A stretch of 64,000 bases of DNA, from positions 62,001 to 126,000 of the forward strand of contig NW_027331436.1 in the NCBI RefSeq assembly GCF_022965805.1. Direction: 5' to 3'. A program made the translations under genes and the position numbers. Shown here piece after piece: positions 13,157 through 26,300 of the stretch (position 1 is the first letter of the stretch; the number at the start of each line of letters is the position of its first letter). The DNA comes from Primulina eburnea (lineage: Eukaryota > Streptophyta > Magnoliopsida > Lamiales > Gesneriaceae). The notes under the pieces were generated by a model. It saw only the letters and a program-made list of their open reading frames with translations, had not been told where the DNA came from and searched no databases.

Positions 13157-16100
13157 ACAACAATATTGAGCAAAGTTTAGCCCATAAAGTAATCCAAAAA
13201 TAGAATCCCTCCCCTTCTTAGTCCTAGGCAACCCCAAAATAAAGTCCATAGAAATGTCAATCCAAGTTCTTTTAAGAATAGCACGCAAAAGTGTTCCCAA
13301 AGTTCTATTTACAACTTCAGTTTGTCCATCCGTTTGAGGATGACAAGTAGTAGATTACAACAATATTGAGCAAAGTTTAGCCCATAAAGTAATCCAAAAA
13401 TAGAATCCCTCCCCTTCTTAGTCCTAGGCAACCCCAAAATAAAGTCCATAGAAATGTCAATCCAAGTTCTTTTAAGAATAGCACGCAAAAGTGTTCCCAA
13501 AGTTCTATTTACAACTTCAGTTTGTCCATCCGTTTGAGGATGACAAGTAGTAGATTACAACAATATTGAGCAAAGTTTAGCCCATAAAGTAATCCAAAAA
13601 TAGAATCCCTCCCCTTCTTAGTCCTAGGCAACCCCAAAATAAAGTCCATAGAAATGTCAATCCAAGTTCTTTTTAAGAATAGCACGCAAAAGTGTTCCCA
13701 AAGTTCTATTTACAACTTCAGTTTGTCCATCCGTTTGAGGATGACAAGTAGTAGATTACAACAATATTGAGCAAAGTTTAGCCCATAAAGTAATCCAAAA
13801 ATAGAATCCCTCCCCTTCTTAGTCCTAGGCAACCCCAAAATAAAGTCCATAGAAATGTCAATCCAAGTTCTTTTTAAGAATAGCACGCAAAAGTGTTCCC
13901 AAAGTTCTATTTACAACTTCAGTTTGTCCATCCGTTTGAGGATGACAAGTAGTAGATTACAACAATATTGAGCAAAGTTTAGCCCATAAAGTAATCCAAA
14001 AATAGAATCCCTCCCCTTCTTAGTCCTAGGCAACCCCAAAATAAAGTCCATAGAAATGTCAATCCAAGTTCTTTTAAGAATAGCACGCAAAAGTGTTCCC
14101 AAAGTTCTATTTACAACTTCAGTTTGTCCATCCGTTTGAGGATGACAAGTAGTAGATTACAACAATATTGAGCAAAGTTTAGCCCATAAAGTAATCCAAA
14201 AATAGAATCCCTCCCCTTCTTAGTCCTAGGCAACCCCAAAATAAAGTCCATAGAAATGTCAATCCAAGTTCTTTTTAAGAATAGCACGCAAAAGTGTTCC
14301 CAAAGTTCTATTTACAACTTCAGTTTGTCCATCCGTTTGAGGATGACAAGTAGTAGATTACAACAATATTGAGCAAAGTTTAGCCCATAAAGTAATCCAA
14401 AAATAGAATCCCTCCCCTTCTTAGTCCTAGGCAACCCCAAAATAAAGTCCATAGAAATGTCAATCCAAGTTCTTTTAAGAATAGCACGCAAAAGTGTTCC
14501 CAAAGTTCTATTTACAACTTCAGTTTGTCCATCCGTTTGAGGATGACAAGTAGTAGATTACAACAATATGGAGCAAAGTTTAGCCCATAAAGTAATCCAA
14601 AAATAGAATCCCTCCCCTTCTTAGTCCTAGGCAACCCCAAAATAAAGTCCATAGAAATGTCAATCCAAGTTCTTTTTAAGAATAGCACGCAAAAGTGTTC
14701 CCAAAGTTCTATTTACAACTTCAGTTTGTCCATCCGTTTGAGGATGACAAGTAGTAGATTACAACAATATTGAGCAAAGTTTAGCCCATAAAGTAATCCA
14801 AAAATAGAATCCCTCCCCTTCTTAGTCCTAGGCAACCCCAAAATAAAGTCCATAGAAATGTCAATCCAAGTTCTTTTAAGAATAGCACGCAAAAGTGTTC
14901 CCAAAGTTCTATTTACAACTTCAGTTTGTCCATCCGTTTGAGGATGACAAGTAGTAGATTACAACAATATTGAGCAAAGTTTAGCCCATAAAGTAATCCA
15001 AAATAGAATCCCTCCCCTTCTTAGTCCTAGGCAACCCCAAAATAAAGTCCATAGAAATGTCAATCCAAGTTCTTTTAAGAATAGCACGCAAAAGTGTTCC
15101 CAAAGTTCTATTTACAACTTCAGTTTGTCCATCCGTTTGAGGATGACAAGTAGTAGATTACAACAATATTGAGCAAAGTTTAGCCCATAAAGTAATCCAA
15201 AAATAGAATCCCTCCCCTTCTTAGTCCTAGGCAACCCCAAAATAAAGTCCATAGAAATGTCAATCCAAGTTCTTTTAAGAATAGCACGCAAAAGTGTTCC
15301 CAAAGTTCTATTTACAACTTCAGTTTGTCCATCCGTTTGAGGATGACAAGTAGTAGATTACAACAATATTGAGCAAAGTTTAGCCCATAAAGTAATCCAA
15401 AAATAGAATCCCTCCCCTTCTTAGTCCTAGGCAACCCCAAAATAAAGTCCATAGAAATGTCAATCCAAGTTCTTTTAAGAATAGCACGCAAAAGTGTTCC
15501 CAAAGTTCTATTTACAACTTCAGTTTGTCCATCCGTTTGAGGATGACAAGTAGTAGATTACAACAATATTGAGCAAAGTTTAGCCCATAAAGTAATCCAA
15601 AAATAGAATCCCTCCCCTTCTTAGTCCTAGGCAACCCCAAAATAAAGTCCATAGAAATGTCAATCCAAGTTCTTTTTAAGAATAGCACGCAAAAGTGTTC
15701 CCAAAGTTCTATTTACAACTTCAGTTTGTCCATCCGTTTGAGGATGACAAGTAGTAGATTACAACAATATTGAGCAAAGTTTAGCCCATAAAGTAATCCA
15801 AAAATAGAATCCCTCCCCTTCTTAGTCCTAGGCAACCCCAAAATAAAGTCCATAGAAATGTCAATCCAAGTTCTTTTTAAGAATAGCACGCAAAAGTGTT
15901 CCCAAAGTTCTATTTACAACTTCAGTTTGTCCATCCGTTTGAGGATGACAAGTAGTAGATTACAACAATATGGAGCAAAGTTTAGCCCATAAAGTAATCC
16001 AAAAATAGAATCCCTCCCCTTCTTAGTCCTAGGCAACCCCAAAATAAAGTCCATAGAAATGTCAATCCAAGTTCTTTTTAAGAATAGCACGCAAAAGTGT

Positions 16101-19100
16101 TCCCAAAGTTCTATTTACAACTTCAGTTTGTCCATCCGTTTGAGGATGACAAGTAGTAGATTACAACAATATTGAGCAAAGTTTAGCCCATAAAGTAATC
16201 CAAAAATAGAATCCCTCCCCTTCTTAGTCCTAGGCAACCCCAAAATAAAGTCCATAGAAATGTCAATCCAAGTTCTTTTAAGAATAGCACGCAAAAGTGT
16301 TCCCAAAGTTCTATTTACAACTTCAGTTTGTCCATCCGTTTGAGGATGACAAGTAGTAGATTACAACAATATGGAGCAAAGTTTAGCCCATAAAGTAATC
16401 CAAAAATAGAATCCCTCCCCTTCTTAGTCCTAGGCAACCCCAAAATAAAGTCCATAGAAATGTCAATCCAAGTTCTTTTTAAGAATAGCACGCAAAAGTG
16501 TTCCCAAAGTTCTATTTACAACTTCAGTTTGTCCATCCGTTTGAGGATGACAAGTAGTAGATTACAACAATATTGAGCAAAGTTTAGCCCATAAAGTAAT
16601 CCAAAAATAGAATCCCTCCCCTTCTTAGTCCTAGGCAACCCCAAAATAAAGTCCATAGAAATGTCAATCCAAGTTCTTTTAAGAATAGCACGCAAAAGTG
16701 TTCCCAAAGTTCTATTTACAACTTCAGTTTGTCCATCCGTTGAGGATGACAAGTAGTAGATTACAACAATATTGAGCAAAGTTTAGCCCATAAAGTAATC
16801 CAAAAATAGAATCCCTCCCCTTCTTAGTCCTAGGCAACCCCAAAATAAAGTCATAGAAATGTCAGTCCAAGTTCTTTTAAGAATAGCACGCAAAAGTGTT
16901 CCCAAAGTTCTATTTACAACTTCAGTTTGTCCATCCGTTTGAGGATGACAAGTAGTAGATTACAACAATATTGAGCAAAGTTTAGCCCATAAAGTAATCC
17001 AAAAATAGAATCCCTCCCCTTCTTAGTCCTAGGCAACCCCAAAATAAAGTGCATAGAAATGTCAATCCAAGTTCTTTTTAAGAATAGCACGCAAAAGTGT
17101 TCCCAAAGTTCTATTTACAACTTCAGTTTGTCCATCCGTTTGAGGATGACAAGTAGTAGATTACAACAATATTGAGCAAAGTTTAGCCCATAAAGTAATC
17201 CAAAAATAGAATCCCTCCCCTTCTTAGTCCTAGGCAACCCCAAAATAAAGTCATAGAAATGTCAATCCAAGTTCTTTTTAAGAATAGCACGCAAAAGTGT
17301 TCCCAAAGTTCTATTTACAACTTCAGTTTGTCCATCCGTTTGAGGATGACAAGTAGTAGATTACAACAATATTGAGCAAAGTTTAGCCCATAAAGTAATC
17401 CAAAAATAGAATCCCTCCCCTTCTTAGTCCTAGGCAACCCCAAAATAAAGTCCATAGAAATGTCAATCCAAGTTCTTTTAAGAATAGCACGCAAAAGTGT
17501 TCCCAAAGTTCTATTTACAACTTCAGTTTGTCCATCCGTTTGAGGATGACAAGTAGTAGATTACAACAATATTGAGCAAAGTTTAGCCCATAAAGTAATC
17601 CAAAAATAGAATCCCTCCCCTTCTTAGTCCTAGGCAACCCCAAAATAAAGTCCATAGAAATGTCAATCCAAGTTCTTTTAAGAATAGCACGCAAAAGTGT
17701 TCCCAAAGTTCTATTTACAACTTCAGTTTGTCCATCCGTTTGAGGATGACAAGTAGTAGATTACAACAATATTGAGCAAAGTTTAGCCCATAAAGTAATC
17801 CAAAAATAGAATCCCTCCCCTTCTTAGTCCTAGGCAACCCCAAAATAAAGTCCATAGAAATGTCAATCCAAGTTCTTTTAAGAATAGCACGCAAAAGTGT
17901 TCCCAAAGTTCTATTTACAACTTCAGTTTGTCCATCCGTTTGAGGATGACAAGTAGTAGATTACAACAATATTGAGCAAAGTTTAGCCCATAAAGTAATC
18001 CAAAAATAGAATCCCTCCCCTTCTTAGTCCTAGGCAACCCCAAAATAAAGTCCATAGAAATGTCAATCCAAGTTCTTTTAAGAATAGCACGCAAAAGTGT
18101 TCCCAAAGTTCTATTTACAACTTCAGTTTGTCCATCCGTTTGAGGATGACAAGTAGTAGATTACAACAATATTGAGCAAAGTTTAGCCCATAAAGTAATC
18201 CAAAATAGAATCCCTCCCCTTCTTAGTCCTAGGCAACCCCAAAATAAAGTCCATAGAAATGTCAATCCAAGTTCTTTTTAAGAATAGCACGCAAAAGTGT
18301 TCCCAAAGTTCTATTTACAACTTCAGTTTGTCCATCCGTTTGAGGATGACAAGTAGTAGATTACAACAATATTGAGCAAAGTTTAGCCCATAAAGTAATC
18401 CAAAAATAGAATCCCTCCCCTTCTTAGTCCTAGGCAACCCCAAAATAAAGTCCATAGAAATGTCAATCCAAGTTCTTTTAAGAATAGCACGCAAAAGTGT
18501 TCCCAAAGTTCTATTTACAACTTCAGTTTGTCCATCCGTTTGAGGATGACAAGTAGTAGATTACAACAATATGGAGCAAAGTTTAGCCCATAAAGTAATC
18601 CAAAAATAGAATCCCTCCCCTTCTTAGTCCTAGGCAACCCCAAAATAAAGTCCATAGAAATGTCAATCCAAGTTCTTTTAAGAATAGCACGCAAAAGTGT
18701 TCCCAAAGTTCTATTTACAACTTCAGTTTGTCCATCCGTTTGAGGATGACAAGTAGTAGATTACAACAATATTGAGCAAAGTTTAGCCCATAAAGTAATC
18801 CAAAAATAGAATCCCTCCCCTTCTTAGTCCTAGGCAACCCCAAAATAAAGTCCATAGAAATGTCAATCCAAGTTCTTTTAAGAATAGCACGCAAAAGTGT
18901 TCCCAAAGTTCTATTTACAACTTCAGTTTGTCCATCCGTTTGAGGATGACAAGTAGTAGATTACAACAATATTGAGCAAAGTTTAGCCCATAAAGTAATC
19001 CAAAAATAGAATCCCTCCCCTTCTTAGTCCTAGGCAACCCCAAAATAAAGTGCATAGAAATGTCAATCCAAGTTCTTTTTAAGAATAGCACGCAAAAGTG

Positions 19101-21580
19101 TTCCCAAAGTTCTATTTACAACTTCAGTTTGTCCATCCGTTTGAGGATGACAAGTAGTAGATTACAACAATATTGAGCAAAGTTTAGCCCATAAAGTAAT
19201 CCAAAAATAGAATCCCTCCCCTTCTTAGTCCTAGGCAACCCCAAAATAAAGTCCATAGAAATGTCAATCCAAGTTCTTTTTAAGAATAGCACGCAAAAGT
19301 GTTCCAAAGTTCTATTTACAACTTCAGTTTGTCCATCCGTTTGAGGATGACAAGTAGTAGATTACAACAATATTGAGCAAAGTTTAGCCCATAAAGTAAT
19401 CCAAAAATAGAATCCCTCCCCTTCTTAGTCCTAGGCAACCCCAAAATAAAGTCCATAGAAATGTCAATCCAAGTTCTTTTAAGAATAGCACGCAAAAGTG
19501 TTCCCAAAGTTCTATTTACAACTTCAGTTTGTCCATCCGTTTGAGGATGACAAGTAGTAGATTACAACAATATTGAGCAAAGTTTAGCCCATAAAGTAAT
19601 CCAAAAATAGAATCCCTCCCCTTCTTAGTCCTAGGCAACCCCAAAATAAAGTCCATAGAAATGTCAATCCAAGTTCTTTTAAGAATAGCACGCAAAAGTG
19701 TTCCCAAAGTTCTATTTACAACTTCAGTTTGTCCATCCGTTTGAGGATGACAAGTAGTAGATTACAACAATATTGAGCAAAGTTTAGCCCATAAAGTAAT
19801 CCAAAAATAGAATCCCTCCCCTTCTTAGTCCTAGGCAACCCCAAAATAAAGTCCATAGAAATGTCAATCCAAGTTCTTTTAAGAATAGCACGCAAAAGTG
19901 TTCCCAAAGTTCTATTTACAACTTCAGTTTGTCCATCCGTTTGAGGATGACAAGTAGTAGATTACAACAATATTGAGCAAAGTTTAGCCCATAAAGTAAT
20001 CCAAAAATAGAATCCCTCCCCTTCTTAGTCCTAGGCAACCCCAAAATAAAGTCCATAGAAATGTCAATCCAAGTTCTTTTAAGAATAGCACGCAAAAGTG
20101 TTCCCAAAGTTCTATTTACAACTTCAGTTTGTCCATCCGTTTGAGGATGACAAGTAGTAGATTACAACAATATTGAGCAAAGTTTAGCCCATAAAGTAAT
20201 CCAAAAATAGAATCCCTCCCCTTCTTAGTCCTAGGCAACCCCAAATAAAGTCCATAGAAATGTCAATCCAAGTTCTTTTAAGAATAGCACGCAAAAGTGT
20301 TCCCAAAGTTCTATTTACAACTTCAGTTTGTCCATCCGTTTGAGGATGACAAGTAGTAGATTACAACAATATTGAGCAAAGTTTAGCCCATAAAGTAATC
20401 CAAAAATAGAATCCCTCCCCTTCTTAGTCCTAGGCAACCCCAAAATAAAGTCATAGAAATGTCAATCCAAGTTCTTTTAAGAATAGCACGCAAAAGTGTT
20501 CCAAAGTTCTATTTACAACTTCAGTTTGTCCATCCGTTTGAGGATGACAAGTAGTAGATTACAACAATATTGAGCAAAGTTTAGCCCATAAAGTAATCCA
20601 AAATAGAATCCCTCCCCTTCTTAGTCCTAGGCAACCCCAAATAAAGTGCATAGAAATGTCAATCCAAGTTCTTTTAAGAATAGCACGCAAAAGTGTTCCC
20701 AAAGTTCTATTTACAACTTCAGTTTGTCCATCCGTTTGAGGATGACAAGTAGTAGATTACAACAATATTGAGCAAAGTTTAGCCCATAAAGTAATCCAAA
20801 AATAGAATCCCTCCCCTTCTTAGTCCTAGGCAACCCCAAAATAAAGTCCATAGAAATGTCAATCCAAGTTCTTTTTAAGAATAGCACGCAAAAGTGTTCC
20901 CAAAGTTCTATTTACAACTTCAGTTTGTCCATCCGTTTGAGGATGACAAGTAGTAGATTACAACAATATTGAGCAAAGTTTAGCCCATAAAGTAATCCAA
21001 AAATAGAATCCCTCCCCTTCTTAGTCCTAGGCAACCCCAAAATAAAGTCCATAGAAATGTCAATCCAAGTTCTTTTAAGAATAGCACGCAAAAGTGTTCC
21101 CAAAGTTCTATTTACAACTTCAGTTTGTCCATCCGTTTGAGGATGACAAGTAGTAGATTACAACCAATATGGAGCAAAGTTTAGCCCATAAAGTAATCCA
21201 AAATAGAATCCCTCACCTTCTTAGTCCTAGGCAACCCCAAAATAAAGTCCATAGAAATGTCAGTCCAAGTTCTTTTAAGAATAGCACGCAAAAGTGTTCC
21301 CAAAGTTCTATTTACAACTTCAGTTTGTCCATCCGTTTGAGGATGACAAGTAGTAGATTACAACAATATGGAGCAAAGTTTAGCCCATAAAGTAATCCAA
21401 AAATAGAATCCCTCCCCTTCTTAGTCCTAGGCAACCCCAAAATAAAGTCCATAGAAATGTCAATCCAAGTTCTTTTTAAGAATAGCACGCAAAAGTGTTC
21501 CCAAAGTTCTATTTACAACTTCAGTTTGTCCATCCGTTTGAGGATGACAAGTAGTAGATTACAACAATATTGAGCAAAGT
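13156..21580 (-). repeat. Regular ladder of ~200-bp monomers, left arm
   Basis: About 42 consecutive units with few differences. Runs such as 17,315-18,106 and 19,316-20,107 repeat at exactly 200 bp. Asp-type units dominate; His-type ones (AAGTGCATAG) appear near 17,050, 19,050 and 20,647. Five-A units add one base. Scattered single-base losses occur, for example AAATAG for AAAATAG at about 15,001, 18,203, 20,601 and 21,201. No partial 88-bp subunits lie inside the ladder until its right end near 21,590. Confidence 0.9.
17507..17706 (-). pseudogene. Representative 200-bp monomer, minus arm: integrase-core relic (Asp form)
   Basis: A clean left-arm unit that reads, on the minus strand, like the plus-arm monomer but keeps Asp in ISMDF (plus strand AAGTCCATAG rather than AAGTGCATAG). 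The same internal loss, frame change and TAA before [13 protein letters not shown] are present, so the parent monomer was already dead before the two arms formed. Neighbouring units at 17,315-18,106 are close to identical to it at exact 200-bp spacing. Confidence 0.88.
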
Positions 21581-21584
21581 TTAG

Positions 21585-21617
21585 CCCATATAAGTTCTAT
21601 GCCAAAAGAATCCCAAA
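21585..21617. other. Aberrant joint inside the left arm with bases not found in the monomer
   Basis: After a partial subunit start (CCCATATAAGTTCTAT) the sequence reads GCCAAAAGAATCCCAAAG and then resumes in mid-monomer at TTTAGCCCATAAAG. The short GCCAAAAGAATCCC stretch matches no monomer segment exactly, though it loosely resembles CGCAAAAGTGTTCCC. It looks like a break repaired with a small filler or a damaged recombination joint. Confidence 0.6.
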
Positions 21618-22200
21618 GTTTAGCCCATAAAGTAATCCAAAAATAGAATCCCTCCCCTTCTTAGTCCTAGGCAACCCCAAAATAAAGTCCATAGAAATGT
21701 CAATCCAAGTTCTTTTTAAGAATAGCACGCAAAAGTGTTCCCAAAGTTCTATTTACAACTTCAGTTTGTCCATCCGTTTGAGGATGACAAGTAGTAGATT
21801 ACAACAATATTGAGCAAAGTTTAGCCCATAAAGTAATCCAAAAATAGAATCCCTCCCCTTCTTAGTCCTAGGCAACCCCAAAATAAAGTCCATAGAAATG
21901 TCAATCCAAGTTCTTTTAAGAATAGCACGCAAAAGTGTTCCCAAAGTTCTATTTACAACTTCAGTTTGTCCATCCGTTTGAGGATGACAAGTAGTAGATT
22001 ACAACAATATTGAGCAAAGTTTAGCCCATAAAGTAATCCAAAAATAGAATCCCTCCCCTTCTTAGTCCTAGGCAACCCCAAAATAAAGTGCATAGAAATG
22101 TCAATCCAAGTTCTTTTAAGAATAGCACGCAAAAGTGTTCCCAAAGTTCTATTTACAACTTCAGTTTGTCCATCCGTTTGAGGATGACAAGTAGTAGATT
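21618..22200 (-). repeat. Ordinary monomers right of the aberrant joint
   Basis: Three regular minus-strand units. The one at 21,953-22,144 is His-type, its neighbour to the left Asp-type. Confidence 0.85.
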
Positions 22201-24733
22201 ACAACAATATGGAGCAAGTTTAGCCCATAAAGTAATCCAAAAATAGAATCCCTCCCCTTCTTAGTCCTAGGCAACCCAAAATAAAGTGCATAGAAATGTC
22301 AATCCAAGTTCTTTTTAAGAATAGCACGCAAAAGTGTTCTCAAAGTTCTATTTACAACTTCAGTTTGTCCATCCGTTTGAGGATGACAAGTAGTAGATTA
22401 CAACAATATTGAGCAAAGTTTAGCCCATAAAGTAATCCAAAAATAGAATCCCTCCCCTTCTTAGTCCTAGGCAACCCCAAAATAAAGTCCATAGAAATGT
22501 CAATCCAAGTTCTTTTTAAGAATAGCACGCAAATATTGAGCAAAGTTCTATTTTCAACTTCAGTTTGTCCATCCGTTTGAGGATGACAAGTAGTAGATTA
22601 CAACAATATGGAGCAAAGTTTAGCCCATAAAGTAATCCAAAAATAGAATCCCTCTCCTTCTTAGTCCTAGGCAACACCCAAAATAAAGTCCATAGAAATG
22701 TCAATCCAAGTCTTTTAAGAATAGCACGCACAAGTGTTTCCCAAAGTTCTATTTACAACTTCAGTTTGTCCTTCCGTTGTGGGGATGACAAGTAGTAGAT
22801 TACAACAATATTGAGCAAAGTTTAGCCATATAGTTTCTATGACACTTCAGTTTGTCCATCGGTTGAGGATGACAAATAGTAGATTACACACAATATTGAG
22901 CAAAGTTAGCCCTAAAGTAATCCAAAAATAGAATCCCTCCCTTCTTAGTCCTAGGCCACCCCAACATAAAGTCCCATAGAAGAAATGTCAATCCAAGTTT
23001 ATTTTTAAGAATAGCACGCAAAGTGTTCTCCAAAGTTCTATTTACAACTTCAGTTTGTCCATCCGGTTTGAGGATGACAAGTCGTAGATTACAACAATAT
23101 GGAGCAAAGTTTAGCCCATAAAGTAATCCAAAAATAGAATCCCTCCCCTTCTTAGTCCTAGGCAACCCCAAAATAAAGTCCATAGAAATGTCAATCCAAG
23201 TTCTTTTTAAGAATAGCACGCAAAAGTGTTCCCAAAGTTCTATTTACAACTTCAGTTTGTCCATCCGTTTGAGGATGACAAGTAGTAGATTACAACAATA
23301 TTGAGCAAAGTTTAGCCCATAAAGTAATCCAAAAATAGAATCCCTCACCTTCTTAGTCCTAGGCAACCCCAAAATAAAGTCCATAGAAATGTCAATCCAA
23401 GTTCTTTTAAGAATAGCACGCAAAAGTGTTCCCAAAGTTCTATTTACAACTTCAGTTTGTCCATCCGTTTGAGGATGACAAGTAGTAGATTACAACAATA
23501 TTGAGCAAAGTTTAGCCCATAAAGTAATCCAAAAATAGAATCCCTCCCCTTCTTAGTCCTAGGCAACCCCAAAATAAAGTCCATAGAAATGTCAATCCAA
23601 GTTCTTTTTAAGAATAGCACGCAAAAGTGTTCCCAAAGTTCTATTTACAACTTCAGTTTGTCCATCCGTTTGAGGATGACAAGTAGTAGATTACAACAAT
23701 ATTGAGCAAAGTTTAGCCCATAAAGTAATCCAAAAATAGAATCCCTCCCCTTCTTAGTCCTAGGCAACCCCAAAATAAAGTCCATAGAAATGTCAATCCA
23801 AGTTCTTTTTAAGAATAGCACGCAAAAGTGTTCCCAAAGTTCTATTTACAACTTCAGTTTGTCCATCCGTTTGAGGATGACAAGTAGTAGATTACAACAA
23901 TATTGAGCAAAGTTTAGCCCATAAAGTAATCCAAAAATAGAATCCCTCCCCTTCTTAGTCCTAGGCAACCCAAAATAAAGTCCATAGAAATGTCAATCCA
24001 AGTTCTTTTAAGAATAGCACGCAAAAGTGTCCAAAGTTCTATTTACAACTTCAGTTTGTCCATCCGTTTGAGGATGACAAGTAGTAGATTACAACAATAT
24101 GGAGCAAAGTTTAGCCCATAAAGTAATCCAAAAATAGAATCCCTCCCTTCTTAGTCCTAGGCAACCCCAAAATAAAGTCCATAGAAATGTCAATCCAAAG
24201 TTCTTTTAAGAATAGCACGCACAAGTGTTCCCAAAGTTCTATTTACAACTTCAGTTGTTCCATCCGTTTGGGGATGACAAGTAGTACGATTTACACAATA
24301 TTGAGCAAAGTTAGCCCATATAAGTTCTATTGACAACTTCAGTTTGCTCCATCCCGTGTTGAGGATGACCAATATAGATTACAACAATATTGAGCAAAGT
24401 TTAGCCCATAAAGTAATCCAAAAATAGAATCCCTCCACTTCTAGTCCTAGGCAACCCCAAAATAAAGGTCCCATAGAAATGTCAATCCAAGTTCTTTTTA
24501 AGAATAGCACGCAAAAGTGTTCCCAAGTTCTATTTACAACTTCAGTTTGTCCATCCGTTTGAGGATGACAAGTAGTAGATTACAACAATTTTGGCAAAGT
24601 TTAGCCCATAAAGTAATCCAAAAATAAATCCCTCTACCCTTCTTAGTCCTAGGCAACCCCAAAATAAAGTCCATATAAATGTCAATCCAAGTTCTTTTTA
24701 AGAATAGCACGCAAAGTGTTCCCAAAGTTCTAT
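22200..24733 (-). repeat. Variant-rich, indel-rich zone resembling the higher-order blocks
   Basis: The zone contains the variants that characterise 1-12,000: the AATATTGAGCAAAG patch near 22,535, Pro-type CAATATGGAGC units, CCCTCACCTTC near 23,345, and partial 88-bp subunits near 22,830 and 24,318. Heavy indel damage lies at 22,670-23,060 and 24,000-24,720, for example GTTGCTCCATCCC-like distortions near 24,345. It is probably a further piece of the same higher-order material with poor base quality. Confidence 0.75.
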
Positions 24734-26300
24734 TTACAACTTCAGTTTGTCCATCCGTTTGAGGATGACAAGTAGTAGATTACAACAATATTGAGCAAAG
24801 TTTAGCCCATAAAGTAATCCAAAAATAGAATCCCTCCCCTTCTTAGTCCTAGGCAACCCCAAAATAAAGTGCATAGAAATGTCAATCCAAGTTCTTTTAA
24901 GAATAGCACGCAAAAGTGTTCCCAAAGTTCTATTTACAACTTCAGTTTGTCCATCCGTTTGAGGATGACAAGTAGTAGATTACAACAATATTGAGCAAAG
25001 TTTAGCCCATAAAGTAATCCAAAAATAGAATCCCTCCCCTTCTTAGTCCTAGGCAACCCCAAAATAAAGTGCATAGAAATGTCAATCCAAGTTCTTTTAA
25101 GAATAGCACGCAAAAGTGTTCCCAAAGTTCTATTTACAACTTCAGTTTGTCCATCCGTTTGAGGATGACAAGTAGTAGATTACAACAATATTGAGCAAAG
25201 TTTAGCCCATAAAGTAATCCAAAAATAGAATCCCTCCCCTTCTTAGTCCTAGGCAACCCCAAAATAAAGTGCATAGAAATGTCAATCCAAGTTCTTTTAA
25301 GAATAGCACGCAAAAGTGTTCCCAAAGTTCTATTTACAACTTCAGTTTGTCCATCCGTTTGAGGATGACAAGTAGTAGATTACAACAATATTGAGCAAAG
25401 TTTAGCCCATAAAGTAATCCAAAAATAGAATCCCTCCCCTTCTTAGTCCTAGGCAACCCCAAAATAAAGTGCATAGAAATGTCAATCCAAGTTCTTTTAA
25501 GAATAGCACGCAAAAGTGTTCCCAAAGTTCTATTTACAACTTCAGTTTGTCCATCCGTTTGAGGATGACAAGTAGTAGATTACAACAATATTGAGCAAAG
25601 TTTAGCCCATAAAGTAATCCAAAAATAGAATCCCTCCCCTTCTTAGTCCTAGGCAACCCCAAAATAAAGTGCATAGAAATGTCAATCCAAGTTCTTTTAA
25701 GAATAGCACGCAAAAGTGTTCCCAAAGTTCTATTGACAACTTCAGTTTGTCCATCCGTTTGAGGATGACAAGTAGTAGATTACAACAATATTGAGCAAAG
25801 TTTAGCCCATAAAGTAATCCAAAAATAGAATCCCTCCCCTTCTTAGTCCTAGGCAACCCCAAAATAAAGTGCATAGAAATGTCAATCCAAGTTCTTTTAA
25901 GAATAGCACGCAAAAGTGTTCCCAAAGTTCTATTTACAACTTCAGTTTGTCCATCCGTTTGAGGATGACAAGTAGTAGATTACAACAATATTGAGCAAAG
26001 TTTAGCCCATAAAGTAATCCAAAAATAGAATCCCTCCCCTTCTTAGTCCTAGGCAACCCCAAAATAAAGTCCATAGAAATGTCAATCCAAGTTCTTTTAA
26101 GAATAGCACGCAAAAGTGTTCCCAAAGTTCTATTTACAACTTCAGTTTGTCCATCCGTTTGAGGATGACAAGTAGTAGATTACAACAATATTGAGCAAAG
26201 TTTAGCCCATAAAGTAATCCAAAAATAGAATCCCTCCCCTTCTTAGTCCTAGGCAACCCCAAAATAAAGTGCATAGAAATGTCAATCCAAGTTCTTTTAA
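24734..26300 (-). repeat. Homogenised block of near-identical His-type monomers
   Basis: Units starting at 24,734, 24,934, 25,134, 25,334 and 25,534 are spaced exactly 200 bp and appear identical, all with AAGTGCATAG (His replacing the first catalytic Asp). The next unit differs by TATTGACAAC for TATTTACAAC near 25,732, and the unit at 25,934 is Asp-type. This is the expected result of very recent local amplification. Confidence 0.9.

Noticed and set aside
21169..21390. Open frame on the strand opposite to the monomer sense; others of this kind at 32,475-32,777, 46,422-46,649, 52,073-52,366 and 53,048-53,347
   Set aside because: These are antisense shadows that appear only where indels remove stops. 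The peptides are rich in Ser, Gln and Asn and match nothing I recognise.
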